The notes beneath the pieces were generated by a model, which did no database searches, was not told the origin of the DNA, and was given only the letters and a program-made list of their open reading frames with translations. This document shows positions 34,232 through 47,199 of a stretch of 64,000 nt of DNA, in pieces. Origin of the DNA: Dromiciops gliroides (Eukaryota; Chordata; Mammalia; Microbiotheria; Microbiotheriidae); the NCBI RefSeq assembly GCF_019393635.1, contig NC_057863.1, positions 642,293,306-642,357,305 of the forward strand, given 5' to 3'. The position numbers were made by a program, and so were the translations under genes. Within the stretch, counting starts at the first letter, position 1, and every line of letters starts with the position of its first letter.

Positions 34232-35420
34232 GGGGGGGGCGGGGGGGGGGGGGGCGCGGGGCCCGGGGGAGGGGAGGGGAGGGGGAGGGGGGAGGGGGAG
34301 GGGCGGGGGGCCGGGGGGGCCCGAGCCCGCAGCTCACGCCGCGCGGCAGGAGGGGACGGAGGAGACACGGGAGCCGCTCGCGCTGATCACGGGGACAAAC
34401 AGTGGGGTCATGTGAGGAGGAGATGCCGCCGCCGCCGCCGAGGCTGCTGCTGCTGCTGCGGCTGCTGCTGCTGCTGTTGGGGCTGGGGCTGGGGCTGGGG
34501 CTGCGGCCGCGGCGGCCGCTCCGCTCCCCGTTCCCCGCTCCCCGCCCGGCCTGGGCGACGGCTCCCCCGGCCCGGCCCCGGCTCAGGCCCGGGGAAGCGG
34601 CGGCCTGGGCCTGGGCCTCCCTCCCGCTCCCGCCCGCCCGCCGCGCTCGCTTTGCACAGCCCGCTCCTCCCGCCCGGCTGCTCCGCCGCCCCGGCCCCGC
34701 ACGGCCGCCGATCGCCCGCTGCTACCGCTGCTTTCTATTTTTCCCCCTTTTTCCCCTTCTTTGCAAGAGCTGCGCGCGCGCAGCGGCGGCGGCGGCGGCG
34801 CGAGCCCGGAGCCGACGCGGGCGGGGGCTGGAGGGGGGGGCAGGCCGCCCTGGGGAGCGCGCGCGCGCGCTCTGCCTGGCTCCGCCGGACCGGGCGCGCG
34901 CAGCCTGGGCCTCGGCGCGGGCCCCGTTCCTCGCTGCCGCGCGCTCCTGCCCTGCACCGCTGGGAACCCGGGCCTTGGCGCGGCGGGGAACCGAGGCACC
35001 AGGGGGTGGGGGGGGTGGGGATACACTAAGTTCCACGGATGGAACGCGGGCCCGGATGGAACGTTGCTCGGGCCCGCGGTGGAACGTGCGGCTGCTGCAA
35101 GCCAAGGCACACGCTCCGTCGGGGAGGGGCGGAGGGCACGGAGGGGCTCGGGAAGGATAAGGGTAGTGGGCTTGAAAGGGGTCAGCCTCAAGAGTCTGGG
35201 GGGGGCGCGCGCGCGGGTTCACGAGGGCGGGGGGGGGGGCGTTGTGAGGGGAAAGGCATGAAGCGCATGCGCACGCCTGGGCGGGGCCGCGGCGCGCACG
35301 TAGCGGGCGGGGCCGGGGCGAAGCCGGAACGGGTCGTTCCCAGAGGCCCGGGCGGGTCGGGATCGCAGCCAGGGTCCTGGGGCTGGAACCCCAGGCAGCT
35401 GGTCCATCTTCTCATGACCT
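33400..35420. promoter_or_regulatory. USF2: CpG island over the USF2 promoter, first exons and upstream
   Basis: By eye the region is very rich in CG dinucleotides, unlike its surroundings. It contains long G/C runs, GCC and CTG trinucleotide repeats, and alternating GC stretches near 34770 and 34860. It spans USF2 exons 1-4, the start codon at 34231 and about 1.2 kb upstream, reaching almost to the 3' end of LSR. No TATA box was recognised, as is usual for such promoters. Edges are approximate. Confidence 0.8.
34426..34510 (+). repeat. GCC/CTG and GGGGCT repeats upstream of USF2
   Basis: Short GCC tract, two CTG tracts of about five units each and four GGGGCT units, all within the CpG island about 200-280 bp upstream of the USF2 ATG. 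Confidence 0.85.
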
Positions 35421-35494
35421 TCACCGCTCTTTTTCCCCCGCCCCTCCAAAACCCCCAAACAGGACAGCGAGACCTGAGCCGAGTGATTAAAAAC

Positions 35495-35500
35495 TTTATT
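35495..35500 (-). terminator. LSR: LSR poly(A) signal
   Basis: AATAAA on the minus strand about 100 nt after the LSR stop. The LSR transcript would end near 35475, about 1.2 kb upstream of the USF2 start codon. Confidence 0.78.
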
Positions 35501-35598
35501 GAGCATACGCTAGAGACGCCCTCCCCCTCCCCCCCAGACACACAAACATTAAAAAACATACAAAAACTACAAAAGTCGGAGAGGAGAACCGCGACGGG

Positions 35599-38500
35599 TC
35601 AGACCACCAGGCTTTCCCGGCTCAGGCCAAGGTTCTGCGGAGAACAAGAGCAGTTGAGGACACGGGTTCATCCCTCCCCCACCCCTTCCCCCCACTCCCA
35701 GCCCCACCCCCACCCCCCCATGGACCACCTACCTTCCTGAGCTTCCTCTCGCGGGAAGACTGTGACTCGGTTTCAGAGTAGGGAGGTGGGGGTGGGGGGT
35801 AATAGGGCTCTTCTTCCTCTTCCCTGTAGGGTCTCCTCCTCTCCCCCACCCCCTTTTTTCTCAGCACCTCTTCCAAGATCCGCCCGTCATACTCGGGGTC
35901 TCTGGCCCGGCTGTGGCTTTCGTGTGGGCCCCGGCGGGGGTCATCCAAGGGTCGTCCCCTGGACCTGAAGTCATCATAGTAGGGGTCTCCAGATCGGGAG
36001 TAGAGGTCGTCTCTGCTACGGCTTCGAGGAGGGGCATAAGCCCTGCTCCGGCCCCTTTCTGAGGGGGATGTCCTTCCTGATTCCGCAGAGCTGGGCCTGG
36101 CCAAGTCATCCAGGGCATCTACTGAATGGGCTCGGGGCCGCCCGGCCCCCCAGCCTCCATTCCGATCCCGGGGACGGTCTCGTTCCCAGCCTGCTGGGCT
36201 CCTTTGGGAGCGATAGTCCCGCTCTTCATCCGGGATGGGGGTGAGGGCAGGGCCTCGGTGGGGACGGACAGAACGCCAGTCATCTTCGTGAAGGGAAGTC
36301 ACTTCACTCATGGCTGGGAGAGAAGGGAAAGACTGGCTGCTCAGGGGGTTTAGAGGGACATGGGAAGACAGCACCAGCAACGTGCGCTGATACAGGCCAC
36401 CCAAGCCTCCCCTCCCAAAACACTCACCCCTCTCCACTCGGCCATTGGGCAGCCCAGGCCGGGAAGGGTCGAAGTTGGCAAGTTCCTTCTCCATGTAATA
36501 GAGCACCTTCATGGAGTCATCCTGCTGGTTGGCCTGGATCCGATAGCCACTTCGGACTTCTAAAGGGCAAGGGTGAGCAGGGAGATCTGATGGCCAAGGC
36601 TCCTTCCTTTGGACCCCACACCCCAATATCAACCCCACCCCCTCATCAGCCCCCATTTCTGGGGCCAGCATCCAAATCTGAATGTTTGGCTCTCACCTGA
36701 GTTTCTGACACTGTCTGTGTCACGAAGAAGGGGCACCTGGGAGCTGTGGCCACCAACTAAGGGAGAGATATGGTCAAGATCCATCTGCCCTATGCCCAGC
36801 CTTCTTCCACCTTGTCACCCTGAGACTCAGGCATCTTGTGCCCACAGCCTTCCCTGAGACCTAGATCTTCAGTTTCTTGGGTCCCCCTCCAACCCTTCCT
36901 CATCAAAGTCCTGTCCCCAAGGACTCAACCCATGTCCCCACCCTCCTCCCAAAACACACAGGCATCTGCTTTCCTCAGTCTTCACCTGAGCTCTGTCGGT
37001 CAAAATCCCCCGAGAAGCCGTTGTGCATAGGAACCAGAGGGATCATGGGTGCAGGGGAAGGAGCCTTGGCTGGAGAGAGGTGAGCATAGGTGCTGGGTGC
37101 ATAGACACTGGGTGCGTAAATGCTTGGGACCCCAGAGGTGGCAGCTTTGCCCGCAGCATACACTAGAAGAAAGGTCACAAACACAAGAACATGAGGCTCC
37201 TGAAAGTCAGGGGACAGTTCTTTATTACAGCATGGGGCCTCACATACAGTAAGTGCTTATTAAATGTTGGACTGAATTAACCAGGGAGGAACACATCAGT
37301 GCCCTTGTCATATTAGCCCCCTCCAACTCCACCCCCACAAGGTTCCTCTTTTTTTTTTTTTTGGTGAGGCAATGGGGGTTAAGTGACTTGCCCAGGGTCA
37401 CACAGCTAGTAAGTGTTAAGTGTCTGAGGCCGGATTTGAATTCAGGTACTCCTGAATCCAGGGCCAGTGCTCTATCTACTGCGCCACCTAGCTGCCCCTA
37501 ATATATTCTCATCAAAGGCAGGGACCATGGAGGGGGGAGGCTGAATGGAGAAGCTAGCTGGGTCCTCTTAGAACTCAGTGAGGGAGTTGAGGGAGTCTCC
37601 TGCCAGTCCATTGGCTGCTGAGGAGGGAAGGATCCACCAGGGACACAGAGGGCTAGATCCCCCCCCAGGTGATTGGAGTTTCACCTGCATCGATACAAAC
37701 TCAGTCATGGAAGAGACTCCCTCTCACCCCTGCACAATGAACTTTGAGGAAAGGGACAGTTTATGTTTGGGGGGAGAGGGATCAGCCCAGCTCAACCCAT
37801 GCAATGAAATACATGGCAGAGGCATGACTGCCTGGGCTGGGAAGGAAGGAAAGGAAGCCAAATGGACATGGGGATGGGTCCATATTTAATCTGGCTCTCA
37901 ATTATGTATAACTCATCACTTTCCATCCATCCTTTCTCATCCAAAATGTTCCCTGCAAATATTAAGCCTAGTCTGGAATGCTGAAGATGCTAACAAGAGG
38001 TGGGGGGAGGGGGGGAGGCTACAATTAGCCGTTTACTAATTAGCAGTGGGAACAGCTGCTTCTTGCTGACTCAGTGGCTTTGGTTGGGGCTGGGAATTTG
38101 TTGGCCTGGTTCTCCTGTCGACTGTGTGACCTTTCATGACTTTGTGCCTTAGTTTTCCCCATCTGTGAAATGAGGCTAACACCACCTGCCTGGCTTCTCA
38201 TGGCCCCTGGCTAAAGGTCAACAACACTTTAAGAAAACAGGGTGGCCCTTCCAAGTCTGAACTCTGTGGGTGGCCCTGGCCAAACAACCTCCCCTTCTCT
38301 ATAAAGGAAGGCAGCCACATTAAATAATATGACATGCTTTCCACCACTCACACTAGGAATGTATGAAAAATGGTGCTGATAAAAGGGAGAATATGGCTTC
38401 CTTTAAAGCCCAGCTCAGACATCACCTTCTCTTAGAGGTCTCTGCTGATTCCCTGCCTCGGCCCCACCCCCACCCCTCACATTTAACATCTCAAACTAAA

Positions 38501-41500
38501 CACCTACTATGTGCTGGGTATAGCATGACAAAAATCCAAGTCTCTGCCCTCAAACTGACACACTAGCTGGGGCAGATGAAATGTGTACCTATGAGTGCAA
38601 ACCAGACACAAGGTGATTGAGGGGATGGGCACCTAACTGGGGAGAAGGGGACCCTGAATGGAGCCTGGATCTGGTGACCAGAGAAGAGTGAGCACTCTAT
38701 ACAATTAGTCACTTTGTATGCTTTATGTGTGTCTTGTTTTATGTGTTGTTTTTATGGATAGAAAGCTTCCTGAGGACTGGTGTGGTTTTCATCTGTGTAC
38801 CTCTAGTGCCCAGCAGATACTTACTAAATACCTACTGATGGATTGGTATCTAATAAGAAATAAGATTAATGTTGGAGGGGCAGCTAGGTGGCGCAGTGGA
38901 TAGAGCACCGGCCCTGGATTCAGGAGGACCTGAGTTCAAATGCGGCCTCAGACACTTAACACTTACTAGCTGTGTGACCCTGGGCAAGTCACTTAACCCC
39001 AATTGCCTCACTAAAAAAAAAAAAAAAGATTAATGTTGGATAACATTCCCCCAGCTCCCAGCAAATAATCTAAAATGGGGTCTCAAACAGTGGAAACAGC
39101 CACTGGCCAATACCTAATGATCCCTGCAGGCCCAAGAAGGACTTTGTTTTAAAATGTAATGTCATCTCCATTTTATTGGCATTTTACTTATTTGTATTAA
39201 ATATTTCCTATTTAGATTTTAATGTAGTCTGTTGTTGTTGAGTTGTTTCAATCCTGTCCAATTCTCCATGACCCCATCTGGGATTTCCTTGGCAGAGATA
39301 CTGGGGTGATTTGCCATTTCCTTCTCCAGCTCATTTGACAGATGAGGAAACTGAGGCCCACAGGGTGAAGTGACTTGCCCAGGGTCACACAGTAATTAAA
39401 TGTTTGAAGCCATGTTTGAACTCAGGTCCTTCTGACTTCAAGCCTAGCACTCTATCCACTGAGCCACCTAGCTGGTCAGGGCCACGTGTTTGACACCTGT
39501 GATCTAAGCCATCATTTAAATTATTTTAAATTACTTGATGTTTAAAAGCAAACAAAATCAAAATCACAGAAATCAACGTGCCTGACCAGGATCCAGCAGA
39601 AAATCTCCAGTCATAAAGAATACTTACTACCCATTGAAAAAAACCCGTTCCTTTTTTGGACACCTACAAATGCTAGCTAGGTGGCGCCATAATGGATAGA
39701 TGGACCAACAAAATGGTTTGGGGGTTTATCCTTGAAAATGAGCCCCCAAATCCCAACTACTTTATATTCTAATAGTCCAGACTATTGCCCCTATCCCTGC
39801 TCCCCCAAGAACTACTGTCTCCTCCCAACAAACCCACACCTCCTCTCTAGAAGACATACAGAAGTCACATCTGTGCACATATCTATTTTCACACTGTTTC
39901 CTATACCCCATTTTAACCCTTGCTGCTGCCTGGCCCCACCCAGTGGGGGCAATGAAGGTCCCCAAATCAGTACTTACAGGCCTCAGGGCAGCAGCACTTC
40001 TCTGGGCAGCAGGGGCAGCGTACATAGCAACAACACGTGTGGGGGCAGCACTGGCACCAGCAGATGCCCAGGAGGAGGCAGACCAACAAGGAGGCCAGAA
40101 CAACCACCACCACGAAGAGCCAATCTGTAAGAATAAGAGCATGGGGCCCAGAGCTGAGGTCCTGTGGGGTCAGGCAGGGCCAGAGGCACACAGAGCAGTG
40201 CAAGGTAGGGAGAGGGTCAAGGAGCCACAGGGACCAGAGGAGCCTTGGCTGACTCTTGGTTCTGTGCTAATGGTAGAGGGCCCTAAGGAAAGGTTTTTAA
40301 AGGTGATGAGCCCATAGGCATTGAAGGCTGACTAGGTCAGACTGACAACATCTATCATCACAGACCATCATTATGGGCTTTGTTACAAGCCTTGCAAGCC
40401 TTCCTCATCCCCTTTCAGCCTTCTCAGAGCTTCCATAAGCCATTATCTGAAGCATGCAATTTCCAATGTACGGATCAGTTATGCTGATGTTTTGGGGTTA
40501 AGTGGTTTTCTAAATCTTGGGAGAGGAAGGGATAACATAGGAAACTATAGTGATGTAGGAGAACCAAAGACACAATCAAGAACTTATTTTTACAAATCGT
40601 GAAATTAAACATTTCAAGGACAACTCAGACAATGATCACAATAATAATGCTCTAACCAACAAGCCTCCCAAAGAGAAATGGTGGATCACAGGTGCAGAGT
40701 GGGGCATGCTTTTGTCAGATCCAGCCTCTGTGTTGATTTCTTTTGCTTTAAGTGTATTTCTTTGCTAGAAGGGGGTCGGGGCAGGAGTCACTAGGAAGAG
40801 AGAATTATGTTTTGGGTTTTTTAAAGAACATTACTAAAAAATTTCAAAGGAATTCACCGAGCTTTCATTTAAAAACCTCCAGTAGGGGCAGCTAGGTGGC
40901 ACAGTGCATAGAGCACCGGCCCTGGATTCAGGAGGACCTGAGTTCAAATCTGGCCTCAAACACTTAACATGTACTAGCTGTGTGACCCTGAGCAAGTCAC
41001 TTTAACCCCAACTGCCTCACCAAAAAAACCCCAAAAAAACAAAAAACCAAAAAACCTCCAGTAGCCTTTAAATTATGAGGACCAGTAAAGTATTTCTGTC
41101 TTTGGCCCATAGATGGTCAATGTTTGCTGAATTCAATTAAACTTGAGCCTTAAAACTGTCCTGTGAGATCAGCAGAGTAGGGGTTATAACCCCCATTTTC
41201 CAGATGATAATAGCGAGCTAGCACTGACGTAACACAATGTTTCTGAGGTGCGTTTACAGATATTATCTTATTTAATCCTCACAACAACCCTGTGAGGTAG
41301 GTGCTATCACTATTCCCACTTTACAGATGAGGTAAGTAAGGCAGCAGAGGTTAAGTGACTTGCCCAGGGTCACACATAGCTAGTGACTGATAGAGTTGGG
41401 TGGGATTAGAACCCAGGTCCTCCCCATGCCTGGCCCCATGCTCTTCCACACACTTCATAACACCCTGTACTGGACTCTTCTGGACTTTGTCAGATGGTTT

Positions 41501-44500
41501 TGCCGTCCTAACTGGCTCAGGCTGAGGCTGCTTTTGAGCAAATCTGCCTCCCCTGAGCTCTCAGCAACCAGGGCTGAAGAAGCTGGCCAGGACTACATCA
41601 GTAACTACAGACAATCCACAGGGGAGAGGAGAGCCGAGGTCGAGGGAGACAGACGGCGTGTTCTAGGGGCCCAACACCCGAACAAGGGTCACTAGTCACT
41701 AAGCTACCTGGAGCCCAGGAGTCCAGTTAGTTTTCATTTCCAAGAGGGTGGAGGGAGGAGGCAGGACAGTAAGAAAAGGTGAAAGAGGACAGGCAATGAG
41801 GAAGGGGGTTGAGCCTCAAGGCTGGGAGCTCTAAGGAGAGAAATCAGGGTACAAGAACCCCCTGGCCTCCACCCCATACCTTCCATGGACCCTATCTGAA
41901 AGTCTGGTAAGAGTTCAGCCACCCCTGAGGTCTTGCCTGGAGGGACAAAAGAGAAACAGATGATTATTCCAGCGGAAAGCTGGCCAGGCCCTGCAGGAGA
42001 GATGTCAGGCCCTTCTCCTACCCACCCTTGGCCCACCACAGCCCTGGCTCCTGGCTGTCTGGTCAGACAGTGCTCTAAGCATGACACCTCTACGCCACGT
42101 GCTGAGCTTATCACCACTACAAGGGAGCTCTGCAGGGAGGTGTGCCCCTTCCTGTGCCCTTACAAAGTGCCGCACGTGCTTGTGGTTCCTGTGCTAAAAC
42201 GGTGGCTTATGACAAGCTCACACATATACTGTGAAATGTGCTTGAGCCCATCAGTATATATGGACTGGCATGTCAACATATATCGGGGCATCGGTGTAGC
42301 ATGCAGCTGGGTGGGGCTGGGTAACATGCAGTAACAGAACCATACTCCATGTACTTGGGGGAGACCGAGCCTGCCCCAGGCTGCTGGCTGTCCCTGCCTG
42401 ACACTGCCTCCCATTGTGGGGTTCAAGATAAGGCAGTTCACTCTCTTCTTCTGTGGCCCTTCCCACCTCAGAGGGCAGGAGGCCTGTTCCCATCACTGCA
42501 GAGGGGGCAAGCTGAGGATCAGGGGCCAAGTCGGCCCTGGGATGGCCAATGGCTGGGTTGGGTTGGGGAATTTTGCAGCAAGGGTATGGATGGCCGAAGG
42601 TAGAACTAGGCACGAAGGAAAGACAGCAGGCAGACAGGACGCTCACGTGTGGCTGGGAGTGGGAGAAGGCGGGGACCAAGCCAGCTCTCCTTGTTTATCC
42701 ACACTGATGGAAGACAGGTGGGCAGGCAGGCAATCTATGAATACCAGAGACTTGTGCCTTTTCCTCCCTCCTCCCCTTAAAAAAAAAATCTGTCTGGCTT
42801 TGGAATGTGTGCTGTTGGGATATGAAATCAAATCATCTGTGCTGGGGGGGGGGGGGGTGCGCCCAATTTTTCTCCTCATTTAGTTTGACTGACACAGAGG
42901 GCAGGGGTCACCTCTTCTGCTACAGATGGTGTATAAATCTAAGGGTGGCTGGGCTGGCGAGCATGGGAGAAGCTGAAGCATGAGTCAAACCCAGGAAGCA
43001 AGCAGGCAGGCAGACAGACAGACAGACAGGAGATGAGAGAAGGGACTCCCACCCCTCCACCTTCACCTTCACCCTCGCCTGCCCCAGCCCCAAAGTGACT
43101 TGGGGTGTGGGGGGCCCGATACCTCCAGCCTTGCCCTCTTACCAAGGACGATGAGCTCAGCGTAAGCTTCATTGTTGCCTTGGAGGTCTTGGGCAGAGAC
43201 CACAGAACAGTAGTAGACGCCACTGTCTCCCCAGGCAGTCTGATCAAAGGTCAGGTCAGCATCTGTGGCCACAAGACATAGATATCTGAGGGGATCATTG
43301 GAAGGGAGCAGGGAGGAGCTTGCACTCCTGAGAGTCTCTCATCTCTCCTAGTGTGCCTAGAGGGGGCAGACATGGCCCAAACCCCTGGCCACTTCCTTGG
43401 AAGCTGGTCCCCAAGGGCATCAGCCTCCTCTGGGCAGTGGGGGCCCAGAGAGCACCCCTCTCAGGGGACACATCCTGCCACTCCCTCCCTGGCTTGAGGA
43501 AGCCTCAATTTGCCATGGCCCCTGGAATGGGAATGTGTCTGTCCCCCGGGTCCGCAGCACTTCCTGCTTCCTTCTTGCAGTCCAAGCACTAATTACATCC
43601 ATTTGCCACCCACCAGAGGTGGCAAGGCCGGATGCCCTGGGGCTAGAAGGTCAGGGGTGGAGCCAGAGGTAAACAGTGACCCAGAGAAGGCAAGACCCCT
43701 GTCAAGCCAAGAGCTCCTCACCTGAACCCCCCACACTTGGGGTTTTCAAAGAGTTGGATAACTGAACTTCAATAGAATTGGTTCCCTCATTCATCCACCC
43801 TCAGTATTTTAGTCTGAGAAGGGAACCATCAGCTTCATTAGACTTCCTGCCTGCCTGAGGGGTCCATTACATCAGTAGGGCAAGAACGTCTGGCTCCCCA
43901 GCACAGCTGGATCCCCGCTCCCTCTAGGCAGGTCATTCCCTAGTTACTTCCAGCCGGTCCTTAGCTAGTATTCCAGCCCTCTCTGGCTCTTCCTTTACCT
44001 TTCGAAATCCCACCTCCTCCAAGAAGTCGTGTGTGAGTGTGTGAGTATGAGTGTGTATACATACACAAGGGGGATAGAGGGGTGGGGGGGGGGGGGTAGA
44101 TGACCCACCAGGGTCTCAAAGACTTATAGGATTGAATGAATAGTCCTAACAAAGTCAAATAAGGTCACCCAGCAGTTGGCGGCAGAGCCAACAGACAAGC
44201 TTTCATTCATTAATTCATTCAACAAACATGTACTGAGTGGCTTTGTGTGAGGCACAGAACGAATGCTGAGCTCAGAGGACATTGCAGGCCTGAGCCCTAG
44301 AGGCAAATAATTCACACTGGGAAAGGCCCCTGGTCCAGAAAGCCGGTTCTACCACTGAGACACTCTGGGACTCAGGCCCTCTTTTGGAAGGTAGGGGGGG
44401 TGTGTGTCTGTGTGTGTACACATGCACATGCTCGAGGGCTCACACTCAACACTAGCTAAAGTCCCTTCTGTTTAGCAAAGAGAAGATGCCACCCCAGGCT

Positions 44501-46967
44501 TCTGCTGCCACTCTCCTCCTCCCACCCCTCCACCATCTTACGCACTGCCAGTGATGGTGATCCGCCGCCCTTGGTAGTAGTCTCCCAGAGTCACAGCGTT
44601 CCCCTGCTTGGTGGCCACCACCCTCACCGTCCGGATGCTATCCTGGCACTCCACATAGGGGTTGTAGCCTGGGTTGCCGGCAGCGAGCTGGGCATTGAGC
44701 TGGGTGTCAGCACTGGCCGAAGAGAAAGCATCAGCGATTCGATCCCGACAGAAGGACTTATACTTCCAGATGACGATGGGGGGAGTGGGCACCCCTGATA
44801 GCTGATAGGAGCACGGAAGGGTCACTGGCTGGAACAGGATCACCACTTGGAAGGGGTTGGACACTGTCACCTGGATGCAGTCCACAGGACCTGGGAGGTC
44901 AAGGAGAGAAGTCAGGGGTCAGTGAGGGATGGAGGACGCTCAGTTAACTCTGCTAATCATCATCCTTGACTTCTGTTAAGCAAGTTTTCATATTCATTAT
45001 CTCATCTGATCCTCAGATCGTTAGCTCCTTTTTTTCTTTTTTTTTTTTAGTGAGGCAATTGGGGTTAAGTGACTTGCCCAGGGTCACACAGCTAGTAAGT
45101 GTTAAGTGTCTGAGGCCAGATTTGAACTCAGGTACTCCTGACTCCAGGGCCGGTGCTCTATCCACTGTGCCATCTAGCTGCCCCCAGCTCCTTTTCACAG
45201 ATGAGGAAACCGAGGCACCAAGAAAGGAGTTGCCTATGGTCCCACAACAGAGAATATGGAAATAATGACCAGAACCTAGTTCCAACTCCCAATTGCTTTA
45301 TCAGCCAAGCAGTCTCAGATGTCATTAACAATTACTAGATGTATGCTTCAGGGCCCCCCACAAGCAATTTAGGACCCTTGAAGATCAGGTGGCTCCCCTG
45401 TGGCAAGGCTTGGACAGGCGCTTCATAGGCATGGATGGGGATTGTTTAATAACAATACTTCTCTCCCAGAATCAAATGAACTGATCGATGTAAAGCACTC
45501 TGCAAGCCTTTAAGCACCATCTTCCTCCCACAGAGCTGCCCCCAAGTGGCACTGACTGCCTGGCGGGGGAGGTTCCCTCTCACTGGGGGCCTTCAGACAG
45601 AGGCTGGTGTTTTCAGACTGTTCGGACTAGGATAGCCACAGAGATTCTTTCCAACCCTTAAATTCTTTGACTACAGGGGAAAGAGGACCCCCATGGATAA
45701 GACTGATCCCAGATCTATTTGAGTGACCCTGGGCAAGTCACGTTAACCTCCAACAGAAACACACAGTAGATTGCTGGAGAGAGAATAGTTATTTGAACAC
45801 AATGCCACTTACTAAAGCAATGCACATTGAATGTAATTGGGGGGGACAGGCTGGCTCAAACCCTAACTCTTCAGTTTACCACCTCAGAGGTCTTGCCTTG
45901 GAACAATCACTGACTGACCTCTGCCTCTCAGTTTTCTCAATCAACAAGCACTTATTAAGTGCCAGCTGGATAACCTCTAAGGTCCTTCCTAGCTCTAAAA
46001 TCTTGTGAGCTCCTGCCTCAGTTTCCTTATCTGCAAAAGACAAGAAGGATAATACCTACAGAACTAGGAGGTGGTGGGGAAAATGGTGGCTATCGTCAGA
46101 AGATCTGGTTCTCAAACCCGAGCCCTGAGCCCTACTACTTCGGGCAAACCATTCAACCTTCCCGGGCCAAAGTGTTCTCATTTCCAGGAGAGGGCTGGCC
46201 TCGCTAGTAACTGCCGGCTCTGACCCTAAGTTCCTGACCGCCTGCTGATCGATTCATCCTGTGACTTCCACCTCCCAGTAGAGCCGGGAAGAAAGCGCTT
46301 TCCTTAGAGATTGCCAAGCGTCGGAAGAACCGGAGCCGAGGCCAGCGGTGGGGGCTGTTCCCACCAAAGTGGCTCCAGGCTGGCCCTTCCTCAAGGAACC
46401 GCACCCAGCGGGGCTCCGCCAAGTGCCCGCACTTCCCACTGGTGCCCGCAAGCAGGCACGCACCTGTTGCAGCCGTAATCTTTTATCCCACTAGATCCTG
46501 TGCCTCCCCCCCAGGAGGGATCGCTTTCCAACGATCCGCCCACCGGTCCGGCCGGGCCTCCCCCTCCCCCACCTCAGGACCCCGAAGCCCCTCAGGGCAC
46601 CGCTCCCATCCCCCTCCCCTGCCCATTGTCCCAAAAGGGCAGGAGCTGCGGGAAGTTTCGCTTCCTGCCTCCCGGTGGGGGCGGGCTGCTCCCGGCTCCC
46701 GACGCCCCACCCGGCCGGGAAATCCCCGGAGGGCAGTTGGTTTCGGCTATAGTGGGCGGGGGGGGGGGGGAAGCATGGGGGAGGGGGCCTTGGCCCGGCC
46801 AGCCGGCCCCTAGCCCCCAGCCCCCACGACCGGATACCTGAGCACCAGGAGGTCAGCAGGAGCAGCAACAAGGGCAGAGGCAGCGCGCTCCGACGTCGAG
46901 GGTCCAGTCCTGCGGGGGTTGGGGGCGCACTTGTCCCTCCGTGGGGCCCGGGGGTCGCCAGAGCCAT
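35599..46967 (-). CDS. LSR: Lipolysis-stimulated lipoprotein receptor (angulin-1)
   Basis: Type I membrane protein that takes up triglyceride-rich lipoproteins in liver and organises tricellular junctions. Exons (minus): 46838-46967, 44546-44890, 43143-43262, 41880-41936, 39978-40124, 36986-37162, 36697-36756, 36428-36559, 35733-36313 and 35599-35634. All phases fit: 1,785 nt, 594 aa. Exon 1 gives a leucine-rich signal peptide. The Ig V-type domain has C70 and C177 (DSGVYYC). Exon 5 encodes the membrane helix (about 219-240) and the cysteine-rich [15 protein letters not shown] segment typical of LSR. The long exon 9 is Ser/Arg/Tyr-rich ([11 protein letters not shown]). The C-terminus is LSRESLVV, as in human. 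The 57-nt exon 4 and exon 5 are the cassettes skipped in known alpha-prime and beta isoforms. An in-frame ATG at 47132 could extend the N-terminus, as in the longest human form. Confidence 0.97.
37350..37498 (-). mobile_element. WSINE1-like CORE-SINE in LSR intron 5
   Basis: Full-length, same strand as LSR. Confidence 0.88.
38877..39026 (+). mobile_element. WSINE1-like CORE-SINE with target duplication, LSR intron 5
   Basis: Flanked by AGATTAATGTTGGA on both sides (38863-38876 and 39027-39040). Confidence 0.93.
39229..39476 (-). mobile_element. Longer MIR-related CORE-SINE in LSR intron 5
   Basis: Extended copy from GTTGTTGTTGAGTTG to CCACTGAGCCACCTAGCTGG; same family as 24728 and 58050. 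Confidence 0.8.
40885..41050 (+). mobile_element. WSINE1-like CORE-SINE with target duplication, LSR intron 4
   Basis: Flanked by AAAAACCTCCAGTA on both sides. Confidence 0.92.
41210..41430 (-). mobile_element. MIR element in LSR intron 4
   Basis: Reverse MIR with CCACTTTACAGATGAGGTAA and the core GTGACTTGCCCAGGGTCACA. Confidence 0.75.
45030..45184 (-). mobile_element. WSINE1-like CORE-SINE with target duplication, LSR intron 1
   Basis: Flanked by AGCTCCTTTT on both sides. Confidence 0.9.
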
Positions 46968-47120
46968 GGGAGGTACGTGCGCCTCCGGCGCCGTCCGCTC
47001 CCAGGTACGGCGGGAGAAGGGAGGGGTGAGAAGGCATGGGAGGGGACTGGACGCCACTAGGGGAGGGGGCTGCGGGGGCGGGGGGGGGTGGCCTGTACCA
47101 TCGCTCGAGAGGGGGGAGGC
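46180..47120. promoter_or_regulatory. LSR: CpG-rich promoter region of LSR
   Basis: CG dinucleotides are frequent from about 46.2 to 47.1 kb, covering LSR exon 1, the start of intron 1 and the upstream flank. No TATA box is evident. A 12-G run sits in intron 1 near 46758. Edges are by eye. Confidence 0.65.
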
Positions 47121-47199
47121 ACACTCGCACACGCAAGCATCGCCGGCTCACCTGCCTATCTTCACCGGACCTTTGCGAGAACTCAAAAGAAAAGAAAGT

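Noticed and set aside
33153-35740. Very long open frames on both strands around the USF2 promoter (up to about 500 codons), including one starting MGSCEEEMPPPPP
   Set aside because: High GC with few stop-forming triplets and short repeats explains them; frames overlap in every phase and cross USF2 exons antisense. No domain recognised.
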